Shown: positions 11,428 through 22,521 of the stretch, piece after piece
How the letters are laid out: every line of letters starts with the position of its first letter
Numbering within the stretch: position 1 is the stretch's first letter
Assembly: GCA_038373865.1 (NCBI GenBank)
Contig: JAXGGA010001070.1
Coordinates: 106,871 to 170,870 of the forward strand
DNA: 64,000 nucleotides
Direction of reading: 5' to 3'
Origin: Uloborus plumipes
Lineage: Eukaryota > Arthropoda > Arachnida > Araneae > Uloboridae
Notes under the pieces: generated by a model
What the model saw: only the letters and a program-made list of their open reading frames with translations
Database searches by the model: none
Told to the model about the DNA's origin: nothing
Made by a program: the position numbers and the translations under genes

Positions 11428-11651
11428 AGTAAATCTAAAGCTACCATGGTAATTTGTTTGTAAATTTTGTAAATAACTTTTGCCTTTAATTGTTTGTAAT
11501 ATTACTCTATTAATGTTATTATTTCGTTCATTGTTATTGTTTATCATGTTTATGATTGGTCATCATGCAATGTGTGCATCTGTAAGTCTTCCCTTGCTTC
11601 CTTTCTGGGGATTGTACTGCCCGGGACGTGCAGTCCTTGGGAAGGGGGCAA
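11428..11651 (+). other. 3' untranslated part and polypurine tract
   Basis: 224 bases between the gag-pol stop and the 3' LTR. No env-like frame is present. A purine-rich GGGAAGGGGG at about 11638-11648 abuts the LTR with a short CAA spacer and is the expected plus-strand primer. Confidence 0.8.
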
Positions 11652-12265
11652 TGTTACAAATCTTGTAAATAGTTGTTGTTTTTCCTGCCTTGCATCATTT
11701 TTATTAGTTTTGGTTTTATCTGACGTCATGTTGCAAAAGTATCTGAAGATATCACTTTTATCACTTGTATACCGGCCCCGTAACACTTTGTAGTTTTTAC
11801 ACTTGCCCTAACTTTAATAAGCGTGAAGACATTTTCGCTCGGAGTGGTGTTTTTCTTTTTATTTCTAGCGTTTTCTTGAATGAATTGTTTAAAGTTATGA
11901 ATGATTTGGAATATTCCAGATATTACTAGAAAGTTGTCGGGAATTCTTTCCGTGTATAAATAGCTGGCCTTGAACACAAGTCAGTCAGTTGTTTTCAGAT
12001 TTGATCTGGTGACTCGTTTTCGTTCGCTTGGCGAATGGTTGTTTTGCTTTTGTAATTGCTTAATTACTGTTCACGTTTGATACGTGGTGCTGAGTTACTG
12101 TTGAGAGTACAGTGTACTGTTTTGCCACCTAATTGCTGGATGTTTAGCAATTGTTTCCTGCTCATATTGTAAATAGTGTAAATACTTGTAAATAAATTTA
12201 TAGTTACTTCCTCAAAATTGGAATGCTCATTTGAAGAAAGTTGAAGGTGCTACGGACTCGTTACA
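11652..12265 (+). repeat. 3' long terminal repeat (614 bp)
   Basis: Partner of the 5' LTR. It has the same CRE palindrome (11721-11728), a TATA box GTATAAATA (11954-11962) and AATAAA at 12191-12196. Bases 11652-11838 differ from the 5' LTR at one site. The segment 11839 to about 11950 is heavily diverged, with many substitutions and small indels. Confidence 0.95.
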
Positions 12266-12591
12266 ATACGTTTTTATTTTTGAGCACAAAGGTATTATTT
12301 ATCTATTACATCGCAAAATTCGCGGATTAACTGGTATAAACTGCAACAGAAAGTTTCTGTACTTAAATGTTAGCCGTACTTCGTTCGATTACTTTTTTTT
12401 TTTTTTTTGTAAAAAAAAATGTTTTTGAAGAAAGAACATTGCAGCGTTTTAGAGCAATTTATTTAAAAAATATGCTTTGTAGAAGAGGAATGAAAAAAAT
12501 ATGGCGAGCGGAAAATTTATTCAAGCAACTCCAATTCACAGTTGAACCTCTTTAATTCGAGTACGCTTGAGACGAATTATAACTAAAACAA
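12266..12591. other. AT-rich spacer between retrotransposon and foldback element
   Basis: About 325 bases with poly-T and poly-A runs. The open frames here are short and unsupported. Confidence 0.6.
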
Positions 12592-13455
12592 GGCTCATTC
12601 CACGTCAAATCGCCTAATTTAAATAGTCGGCCGTGCCGTCATGTCTCAGATTTTGTTCAATGCTTTTTTACGGATAGATACCTATGAGATAAACTCAAAT
12701 TAATTTTTTTAGATTTTTTGAATAAAAATTAAGGGTTGTAGAATTTTTTGAAATTTTGATTTTTTTAGAATTTTTGCTTTTTTATTTTTGGTATGCATTT
12801 TGAAAAAGCTTTATAACTTCCTCATTTTTCATTCAATTAAGCCAGTTTAAGTATCATTTTAAAGCTAATTATTTTCTCCTTCAATATTAGTGACAAAAAT
12901 GAGATTGTGAAAAATAGAATTTTGCCAATGGTCGTCTGAAGTCAGATTTTGTGTTTTTTCGATTGGTATGTTCAATAGGTCATATCTCCGGAGTACCAAC
13001 TAAGAACTGCCCAATTTTTTTTTTCAGTGATGACAACATCATAACCTTTTTATGTATAAAAAATTACGAGGGTTTTTTTTGTTGTTTTGGAATAAAAAAT
13101 TCAAGTGTGTTTTTTCAGTTGGTATGATCAATAGGTCATATCTCCGGACTACCAACTAAGAACTGCACGTCACTTTTTTTCTGTTATGACAACATCATAC
13201 CCTTTTTATGTATAAAAAATTGGGAGGGTGCTTTTTGTAGTTTTTGAATAAAAAAATCAAACGTGTTTTTTCAGTTGGTATGATCAATAGGTCATATCTC
13301 CGGAAAACCAGTTAACAACTGCGCCATTTTTTTTTTTCCATAATGAAAACATCATGATGTTTTTATGATCAAGAAATTAGAACAAAGTTTTTTTGTTATT
13401 TTGAAATAAAAATATAACATGTTTTTTTCAAAAAACTTTACTTTAAAATCAACTT
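12592..13455 (+). repeat. Left inverted arm of the foldback element
   Basis: Unique outer part of about 370 bases, then three tandem copies of a unit of about 156 bp. Each copy is marked by CAATAGGTCATATCTCCGG, at about 12973, 13129 and 13285. Confidence 0.9.
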
Positions 13456-13871
13456 TTGAAACTTAAATTTGAGATTCACTCAGCATCACACGTCACAAGC
13501 AGGTGAAAATGTATCCTATTTATTACATTCAAATACTTGATGGTAGTTTTATATTGTTCTATTTCTTGCATGCTTTGGTAGTGAAAAGTCGCTGCAGAAT
13601 TATTTTACTCTTCAGTAATTATTTGCTAGCCACTCCATCAACCGATAGGAATTACGATAAAGTAAACTGAAATGTCTTTAAATATACTTTCATTCATAGT
13701 TTGACAAAGAAAGACTCGCGAGCTCTTGGTGGTTGGAAAAAATTTATATTTGGTTTCCATTATTTTCCATTACGTAACATTTTATAATTTGTTATCAAAT
13801 GAAAGCATAAAAAATTCATGAATAACAATCTTTATTTCTACGATGTTCCGACAGTGGCAACAAAAAGTTTT

Positions 13872-14213
13872 TCAAACACAGAAACCTTCTTCACTAATAT
13901 AACCCTTCGTGTCTAATGGCTTGAAGAAGTAATTCTCTCTGCTGCCTAATATTATTAAGGCTCTTTCATATCTTTGCTTTAAAAAATCTTCATTTGCAAC
14001 CACTTCCACTGCTGTAACGAAAAACATCTGTATCCCCTTTATGTTTTGAGAGGCAAATTGAAATAGATCATGTGCATTTAAAATCTGTCCTACGAGAGTT
14101 CTTTGAAGACTTGCTCTTATTGCAAGCCGTTTTATTGTGCCCCTACTACATCGCATGCATTCTTGCCATGACTCGTGGCAAAAAAATGCCATTCAGCTGC
14201 CATGTCGTGGTCT
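13872..14213 (-). pseudogene. Coding remnant inside the foldback element (HFFATSHGK-type)
   Basis: Minus-strand frame of 106 codons (14192-13872), rich in hydrophobic and basic residues (GTIKRLAIRASLQRT, HDLFQFASQNIKG). Its first 18 codons are out of register. In the next frame the same DNA reads DMAAEWHFFATSHGKNACD, then shifts by one base into GTIKRLAIRA. The motif tryptophan, aromatic, FF, then S-H-G-K followed by a glycine pair and KR resembles, from memory, a conserved repeat-encoded protein family found in arthropods and cnidarians. Its catalytic role is unknown to me. A single-base frameshift and missing N-terminus mark it as a pseudogene. It may be the remnant of the transposase that once moved the long-armed element, or captured sequence. 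Confidence 0.55.
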
Positions 14214-14261
14214 TCCTTGTGATAGCATAGTTTTTTTTTTTTTAATTTTACGGAGTTTTTA

Positions 14262-15127
14262 AACTTGTCGAAAACTTGATTTTCAAAGAAATTTGTTTCA
14301 AAAATTCAATATATTTTTTAATTTTCAGAACAACAAAACACAACCTTCTAATATCTTGATCATAAAAAACATTATGATGTTTTCATTACAGAAAAAAAAT
14401 TGGCGCAGTTGTTAACTGGTAATCCGGAGATATGACCTATTGGTCATACCAACTGAAAAAACACGTTTGATTTTTTTATTCCAAAACTACAAAAAGCACC
14501 CTCCTAATTTTTTATATATAAAAAGGGTATGATGTTGTCATAACAGAAAAAAAGTGGCGTGCAGTTCTTAGTTGGTAGTCCGGAGATATGACCTATTGAT
14601 CATACCAACTGAAAAAACACGCTTGAATTTTTTATTCCAAAACAACGAAAAACACCCTCCTAATTTTTTATACATAAAAAGTATATGATGTTGTCATTAC
14701 TGAAAAAAAAAAATTGGGCAGTTCTGAGTTGGTACTCCGGAGATATGACCTATTGAACATAAAAATTGAAAAAACACAAAATCTGACTTCAGACGACCAT
14801 TGGCAAAATTCTATTTTTCACAATCTCATTTTTGTCACTAATATTGAAGGAGAAAATAATTAGCTTTAAAATGATACGTAAACTGGCTTAATTGAATGAA
14901 AAATGAGGAAGTTATAAAGCTTTTTCAAAATGCATACCAAAAATAAAAAAGCAAAAATTCTGAAAAAATCAAAATTTCAAAAAATTCTACAACCCTAAAT
15001 TTTTATTCAAAAAATCTAAAAAAAATAATTTGAGTTTATCTCATAGGTATCTATCCGTAAAAAAATATTGAACAAAATCCGAGACATAACGGCACATAGC
15101 CTTAGACGATTTGACGTGGAATGACCC
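14262..15127 (-). repeat. Right inverted arm of the foldback element
   Basis: Reverse complement of the left arm, with the three 156-bp subrepeats marked by the gyrase-like word CCGGAGATATGACCTATTG at about 14425, 14581 and 14738. Single-base changes and small indels separate the arms. Confidence 0.9.
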
Positions 15128-16500
15128 ACAAACAACGGTAAAACGTTGTGTATCGGAACTGCGGGGTGAATCAGAGGTGGCGCTAGGAAATGCCCGACAG
15201 GGGGGCAAGCTTCCCCGACAGGGGGGCATAAATAAAATTTTAAAATTTACATTCACTAAACTTACATTCACTAATACAAAAGTAATCATTATTACCTCTA
15301 ACAAAACAAATACGAGTTTTATATTTACAGCTTATCATCAAACTAAAAAACGATGATTGAAACTAAATAAAATGATAGAAACATACTAATACAAGTTTTA
15401 TTATCCGAAATAAATAGATATACGGAGAACGAAATTATTAATTAATGAAAATTTTGTAATTTTTTTAGGGTTTCACCAGCTTAGTTACGTCCGTTTTTTA
15501 AATTCTTTTTACTATAAATAAAAATATCGTGGGACCCCCCCCCTCTCCCCCGTTTTCGTTTCTTGAAAAGAAATGAAAAGAAAAGTTTGTTTCGTAAATT
15601 AAAAAACACTCCATTTTTTATTAGAAATTATTAATTTCCCCATAAATATTTTTATTTGTTAGAAATCCTAATTCTGAAGTCCGAGTAAAAATGTTGGATT
15701 GAATTGACAATTTTGAAGTGATACCTTATAGTAAACTGCAATTTATCACTTCAAAATACCGAACTTCTTCAACTTTTAATCGGCTACTACGCCTCTTGTG
15801 CTAACTTTTCTCATTTTATTTAATTTTAAATGACATGCCACCCGAGTTTCAAAATAAAACGTTGTTTTACTTTCGGTTTTTTGGAAAATATTATTTAATT
15901 ATTGAATATAAGACTAATAATAATGAAGAAACATTTTAAATACATTTCTATTTAGTTTCATCTTTACATCACTTACATTAAAAAACGAAAACCACTAGAA
16001 CTTTATTTTGCGAGCTTTTTTTGGCTGCAAAAGCTTTTACTATATTATCAAATGTTTACTTAGAGAATAATGATAATAATAATAAAAACAAAAATAAATA
16101 CAAGCTGAGTAACCTTAAATATTTTCAAAACAAAAACAGTGTTTTGAATTCATAATTGAAAAATCGGGAATCATGTAAAATGAGAGTTCTATCTTTATTC
16201 AGTTTATCTCTAGTTTTTCAGTAGTTTTTATTTTGAAATTAAGAAAAAAAAGAAAAGGAATGCTTCCAATTGTTTAAAAAAAACTCGTTACTAAATACCA
16301 AATGAGTAATTGTTTTCCTTTTCACATTGAATATTATATTTAATACGTTTGAAAACTATTTGAAATGAAAGAAATTTTAAAAGCCTCAAATACTTTGCAA
16401 ATTAAAAATATTTTCATGAATTTCACTTTAGAAAAAATCTCAAGTAAAAAAAAATGCAAATAACATTTAAACATTTCTGTGACACTCCCCCCAGAGTCCC
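15128..16500. other. AT-rich non-coding DNA
   Basis: Nothing gene-like. A duplicated GACAGGGGGGCA word occurs at about 15196 and 15218, and a C-rich run at about 15535-15550. The 81-codon open frame at 15111-15356 begins inside the foldback arm and is not supported. Confidence 0.6.
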
Positions 16501-18607
16501 ATAATACCCACTATTGCCCCCCCCACTCCCCCCCCCCCACCCCCCCCCCTTCTTTTTTTTTTTTTTTACAATTATGACCTCTTTGCAAAAAGGGAAAATC
16601 AGTAAACTTGTTGAAACTTTGCTACTTTCCTCAGTGTTTTCTACATATGTAAAAATTACTCAGTAAGAAAACTCAACACCATGTAAAGCTTCAAAACTAT
16701 ATGAAGGCAACTATAAAACATATTCGATCTAATTGAACTGTTACGAACTATTACAACAAAAAGCCAACCGAAAAATTAAAAAAATCAGACATACAGAAAT
16801 ATTTGTACGATTCTTCAGACGAAATCTCACGAGAAAAAAAACGCAAGCATTATTGAAAATCGGCATCAAGATGGAAAAAAGTCTTCATATGACTACCATT
16901 TCTTCAAAGAGACAAAGAAATTGTGGGAAAAAAGCAACTTTGCACCGCCCTTTGAACCGTAAACATCGGTCAAAGCCGAATTCACCAGGTTCGGTCAAAC
17001 ATTAATGATTGCACCAATTATATCCGGTAATGCATCTTTTATACTCCATCAACAGCAAATTCTTTTAAGATAAACGTGAACACACCAGACTCGAATCATA
17101 ATTTGCCAAAATCATTTAGATCGTGGTCACAACACATAGAATTTCAAATCGACGCAACAAGTTTTTAAAGCAGCCAGATAATAGAACTTACAATATCACA
17201 AATTATATTTTCGTTTATATTTCCAACAAAATTTAGTGAAACATTAAACGTGATGAACCTGACAATTGTTTATCATCCAGCGAAGACTGTGGGGGATTGG
17301 GAATTAACGAACCAGTATAGAGTAATAACATACAAAAAACTCACTTTCCAGATGAATTTAATTTAGACCAAAGCCGCAAAAAACTTTCACTACAGCATTG
17401 TCACAGTAAACCCATGTTTGGAAAGATTGACAATAACCACAATATTTCAAGCCAGTCAAAGAATTAGATAGAACGGTTAACTACTGAATCAAAATTATCC
17501 CTCAGACACCTACTTTGACCTCAAGTTCCATTGCAGCATGTTCTTACTAGCTTTATTTCTATCTTTTTAAACATCTTACCACGAGTTACTGTAAGCTACA
17601 GCAACGGGGACAATAAAAGATCCTTTTCTACATAAATTGTAAAATTTATAAAGAAAAACTATCTATCAACAAAAAAAAATTCGAGAAGAACTCGAAACGA
17701 AACCGAAGAACCAAAACCTTAAACCAGAGTACAAACAAGAACGGTCCCTGATAACACTATATATCTTTTAAGGCAAACATAGAAGCCAAAAAATTGTTTA
17801 AATAAATAATGGAAACGAAAAGATGTAATTAGAAATTTTGCAAATTGAAAATCTTCCCGAAAGAAAAATTCTATACGTTGACTGCAATAAAACAAAAGAC
17901 GTAATTTAATCTGAAACAAAAACAAGAAAACCTTTTTTCTAAAAATGAGTAGCATACCTCATCAACCAAACAAAAACCAACATTTAAAAAAATAATAAAA
18001 CACAGAACCCCCCCATATAAAAACAATAAAATAAAACCACAAAACTCACTTACCACAAAGACAAACATACCCCAAACCCCCCCCCCCCACCCCCCATACC
18101 CCCCAAACCCCAATATACCCCCTCCCCCCCCCCCCCCCCCCCCACCCCCCCCCACCCCCCCCCCCCACCCCCCACACCCCCCCCCCAACCCCCCCCACCC
18201 CCCCACTTCTCAACTTAAATAACAACAAAAATACACCTATCCCCCAACCAAACCCACTCTCTATATACAAACCATTACAAATCTTTCAACAACCCCAAAC
18301 TCCAAGAAAGTAAGCATTCAACCTGTCCATAAAATAAATAGGTACAATCTGACACCCACACACCCCTTTTATATTCCACCCACAATAGAGAAAATAAAAA
18401 AAAATCAATAAATCAAAGTATGTCTCAAAATGACTCAGAACAATATTGACAACTAGATAAACCCAACAAACTAATATTTTTGTAAACAGACGCATTTTCA
18501 ATAGAAGTTACATGTATACATATCGTGTAATCTGTATCACAGTTTAAATCTATCTGCAGTTCAGATACTTGTTTTTTATGTACCTAACCGTGTAATCGAC
18601 AGTTTAA

Positions 18608-18647
<40 letters not shown>

Positions 18648-18660
18648 CCCCCTTCACACC
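16501..18660. repeat. Low-complexity, G-poor region with poly-C tracts
   Basis: Poly-C/poly-T clusters at about 16507-16575, a long C/A block at 18069-18205, and 36 consecutive C at 18610-18645. From 18061 to 18305 the + strand has no G at all. From about 16700 to 18300 the + strand is enriched in A and C. Open frames on the minus strand here (for example 17871-18206, almost all glycine and tryptophan) are products of poly-C and are not genes. Either a real compositional oddity or poor consensus around homopolymers. Confidence 0.8.
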
Positions 18661-21511
18661 CCAACTCAATCCTGCAATTAGCAGATTAAATTTCTACTAA
18701 ATATTTTATAAGAGCTTGTTTAGTATATTGTGTAAGAATTTGTTCTTAATTGTGTTTATTATTTTCAAAGCACTAACCATACTCTGTTGCGACATATAGA
18801 TCTAAAAACGTTAAAAATACTAGATAACCAATAACACGTTGTTAAGGTTATCCAGCATAATTTCGCTTAATTTCCTATGTAAAATTCAGAAGCATATTGT
18901 CATCCTATGTAATAGTTTTGAAATTCTACACCTGAAAAATATTATGTGTTAAAAAACGAGTTTGCACAAATCTATTCTAAAAATAGTCAATGGTAATTTT
19001 GACGAAAAGTTTTTCATCGGTAATTACACGTTCATGTGGCTACAGGGACAGGTGTATTGTTTAGTGTAATGTCAGTGGCACATTTATTTATATTGTTATT
19101 GTCCCTCTTTTTTACAACCCTATATTCATTTTAAGTCATAGTCCAATCATGTCAATAATTTTAATCATTCAACTGCCTTTTATAATAATAACATCTACAA
19201 TTTTTCATTCCACTTAAAACCCACAAAAGTGATCTTCGTATATGTGACGTCATTTCAGCGATAAAAGTCCATAATCAAAGAAAAATCTCATACATTGTCG
19301 CCGGCGCATAGTGACGGACGCATCGAAAAACATCTGCCTATTTAATTGGATAAGTTACTGTATTAAAAAACAATTCAACACTAAAACATTTTTCAGTTTA
19401 TTGTTAATGCATAGCTAGTAACTACATTTAATTATACAATATATCGAAAGTAGAATTACTGTACAATTAGTGTAGTGTTCTAATAACCGACACTGATCTG
19501 ATAGTAGCCATAAACAACACTCATTTAACACCCCTCTCAGCAACCATGTACGTAGCATTATTCAGTGAACTTTTGCACAATTTCATGAACACTTCATATT
19601 GAATATTGCACCTCTTATTTTTCAAGATAATGCATCTTATTACTGTGACACGGCTATAATTTCTACTGTTATATAAAAATTTTTTATAAATATAGAAACA
19701 ACGCTCCGTACGCATAGTGGCTATTTAATAAATATGTGTAAACAGGATTAATCTAATAAAAGACAAAAAAGTAATATCATAATCTCAATTAGTTGCTACT
19801 TCATTGAGAATAATTTTCTATAATGTTTTTCAATGTCATCGGTAATTAAATCAACTGGAAAATATAATCAAATGTTAATATTTAATTAATGTAATATTTT
19901 AATTGTATAAACACATAACAATTATCATATTTCTGAGATATGTGTATTTGTATAATCTGTTACGTTAAGAGAGTGAGCTGAATAAATCAAAAGTTTAAAT
20001 TGCATTATGAAGCCATGTTAATGTTTCTTATTAATTTGGAACTCAGAGTTGTGTTAAAACAAACAAAAAAAATTAAATCCACACGTGAAAATGTTCTAAA
20101 CCTCACTATTTTAAGTATGTCAAGTACCGTACTCCTCTATAGTTCCATCAGCAAGAACTAAAACTATAAAGTAAACCCTTTTTGCATTTTAATTCTCCAA
20201 TAGGGAAAAAAACAATACCAAAGTGACAGCTACAGTATTTTGTCTGGTATTAGTGATTTTATATTTTATGTCCATTCCCCACATTCAGGATCTTTGACAC
20301 TTCTTACATTTTCCTTTCTTCCCCCAATAAGTTAACCCCACCCTAAGCTCAAAACAAGAAAAAAAACAAACGTAAATTATTTACATTTTATTCCGGAAAC
20401 AACCCACTCCGATTCCTGTTAATTACAACTCATCAGTCACTTAATTCGTTCTTCTAACTTTACAGCACCTTTTACAAATAACTACATTGTGTAGAAATTT
20501 ATTTACGAAAGTTAAAATGAGAAACCTATATTAATAAAAATTGAAACAATATCAAGAAAAACATAAAAAAAAAAACCTGAAATAATGAGTTTTAAATTTT
20601 TTACTGAATTTTTTTTTTCTCAAAAATTTTGTTTCAACTTTTTTGCTTTATAGGTAGTAATCGTTACGTGTGGAATAGTCGGGGACTCCTACCGGGCGGA
20701 GCCAGGGGGGGGCAACGGCGAGGCACGTTCGTCGGATATAAAGAGGGCTGGACTCCAAATGGGTGGGGAAAGAAAGGGGCCGAGAGATAAAAGAGAGCGA
20801 GGAATGGGGGGGCAATTCATATTTTATTCTGCGGAGAAATATTCACAACTCCGTTCCTAAAATGGTGAGAAGGGAGGGTCGCGGAATGGACGGCCCTCAA
20901 CTAATAGAAATTTGAAGTTACGTCACTGAACCAAAATGCACCTATATTTGTATGGCCCCCACTTCATGAATCTATCCCAATATCTTCTGCAATTGAATTA
21001 GAATCCACAAAAAATACGGCGCCCCAAATTACACTATTGCCCTCACTTGGTCACCGACATATGCAACTTTTATATTCGAACACTAGAACAAGATACCATT
21101 AGTATATAGTTTTATCTTGCATTTTTTATGTCTCTAACGAGAAACTCCAGATCTCAAATTGAAAAGCTTAATCCACTTTAGCGTGTAGATATTGGAACAT
21201 ACCTACCAAAAAAGACTGAGAACAATAGAAACATCCGAATAAGTGGACTCCAGAACAAAAAGAAAATCGAAGACTACCAGGAAAAGCTACATCTCTCAAA
21301 AAAACCTAAAAGCACTAATCATATACTACCCGACTTATAAACTAGGATAACGAAAGCTAAAGCACCTCGAACATGTCCAAAACCAGCCCCCCAGCCACCC
21401 TCAACCCCTAAGCCCCCTCCCCCCCGCACCCCTCCAGCCGACCCCCCTCCGCCGGCCATCCCCCCCCCCCCCCCCACGCCCCCCCCCCCCCCCCCCAAAG
21501 TATAGCACCCC
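18661..21511. other. AT-rich non-coding DNA with a G-rich and a C-rich island
   Basis: No gene is supported. A purine/G-rich patch lies at about 20670-20900. From about 21180 the + strand again becomes A/C-rich and ends in poly-C blocks at about 21417-21496, immediately before the first tandem repeat block. Confidence 0.6.
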
Positions 21512-21809
21512 TTCAGCTTACCATAGTTCTTGAACAGGTAGGCCAAGTTCATTACATTACAGCTCGGCGTCCGCTAACACTCGCATACATAAAATTAGAT
21601 ATCGTCTTCACTTTTGCTACTCTTCTTCCGTATCATTCAGCTCATTTGACTGTCTCGATTTTATGCAGGGTGATTAGTGGTTCCTTAGTATATGCAAAAA
21701 GAAAGGTGAACAAGATTTGAAAACTAACGACACTATGTTGGAAACTGACAGAAAAGAAAGAAAGAGCGCACAGATTCACCGCCATCAAAAAAATTTCGAA
21801 TAACCGCCA

Positions 21810-22268
21810 GTGCTGAAAATAGATGATATCCATGTTCTGGGACAACTAAGGCGCAATCCTTACTCATTGTGTTCCAAAAGGCGGGGTGTCCTGCGAGAAT
21901 GTTCGGAAGACCAAATTTCTTCCTGCACTTCAACAAAAATGTCCGGGAAAGGCACGTGTGATTTTCACCAACACAACAAATCCGCACTTCGGGACAACGC
22001 TACGCAACAGTTCCTTTGTGAAATCAACTTAGAAGTGATTTTTTATGTTCCCTACTCATCTAACCTGGCTCCTAGAAACTTCTTTCAAGCTTCCTTTTTA
22101 TCTGCAAGAAGTGGAAAAAATAATGCAGTTGAAAGGGTTCTCAAATATATCCCGAAAGATGATTTTGCTACCCAGTTAAATTGGGCTAGGCGAAACAGCA
22201 AAAGAGGCGTTAAAAACACAAAAATTGTAAATTTTGTCAACTGTAAGGAATCTCATGTCTTTATGTAA
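21810..22268 (+). pseudogene. Mariner-type transposase remnant, copy 1
   Basis: A 152-codon open frame that corresponds to the C-terminal half of a mariner-family transposase: FHQHNKSALRDN, then VPYSSNLAPRNFFQ, then a conserved tail ending KESHVFM. The first catalytic aspartate of the HQDN motif has become histidine (HQHN), and the second is asparagine (APRN). Compared with the copy at 27566-28033 it is the more decayed. The N-terminal DNA-binding domain is absent. The two copies diverged by duplication of the larger unit, not by separate transposition, because the flanks match too. Confidence 0.75.
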
Positions 22269-22521
22269 TTTTACTATTTTAAAGACATGGATATTTTTTA
22301 TTCAGACATTTTGCATGATGCAATATCACTGAGCTTTTTTTTTTTTTTATAACCATAAAAAACAACTTTTACATCTCCTAAAAACTTTCAGAAATCTGAT
22401 TTTATGTTCCGCTTTTACCTGTTTTAAAACGAAAGGTTTAGCACCTGTGATGTTGAATTTATTTTGTTCATTGTTGTTTTTCTTATGCTATTACTATTTT
22501 TTTTTTTCTTTTTATTCATAG

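Larger units (their letters stand above)
5962..12265 (+). mobile_element. Ty3/gypsy LTR retrotransposon, full length, 6.3 kb
   Basis: A complete element: 5' LTR (5962-6578), primer binding site (6583-6600), one long gag-pol frame (6676-11427), polypurine tract (about 11639-11649) and 3' LTR (11652-12265). Both LTRs start TGTTACA and end GTTACA. The pol order is protease, reverse transcriptase, RNase H, integrase, which is the Ty3/gypsy order. No env-like frame lies between pol and the 3' LTR. The four bases flanking the element are ATAT on the left and ATAC on the right, so the target duplication is imperfect. The coding region has no stops or frameshifts and could encode functional protein. 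Confidence 0.95.
12592..15127. mobile_element. Foldback-type DNA element with about 860-bp inverted arms
   Basis: The left arm (12592 to about 13455) is matched in reverse complement by the right arm (about 14262-15127). The outer ends read GGCTCATTCCACGTCAAATC on the left and, in reverse complement, GGGTCATTCCACGTCAAATC on the right. Flanking 8-mers TAAAACAA (12584-12591) and ACAAACAA (15128-15135) agree at six of eight sites, so an 8-bp target duplication is possible but unproven. Each arm holds three subrepeats of about 156 bp. The central part (about 13456-14261) carries a minus-strand coding remnant. The superfamily is not established. Confidence 0.85.

Noticed and set aside
11428..11651. 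A possible env gene that would make the gypsy element a retrovirus
   Set aside because: Only 224 bases separate pol from the LTR and no membrane-protein frame exists.
12592..15127. Integrated virus or Polinton with long inverted repeats
   Set aside because: Only 2.5 kb in total, with no polymerase, integrase, protease or capsid-like frames.
17871..18270. Glycine/tryptophan-rich open frames on the minus strand, silk-like at first sight
   Set aside because: They are translations of poly-C with A interruptions, appear in two frames and have no start or signal context.
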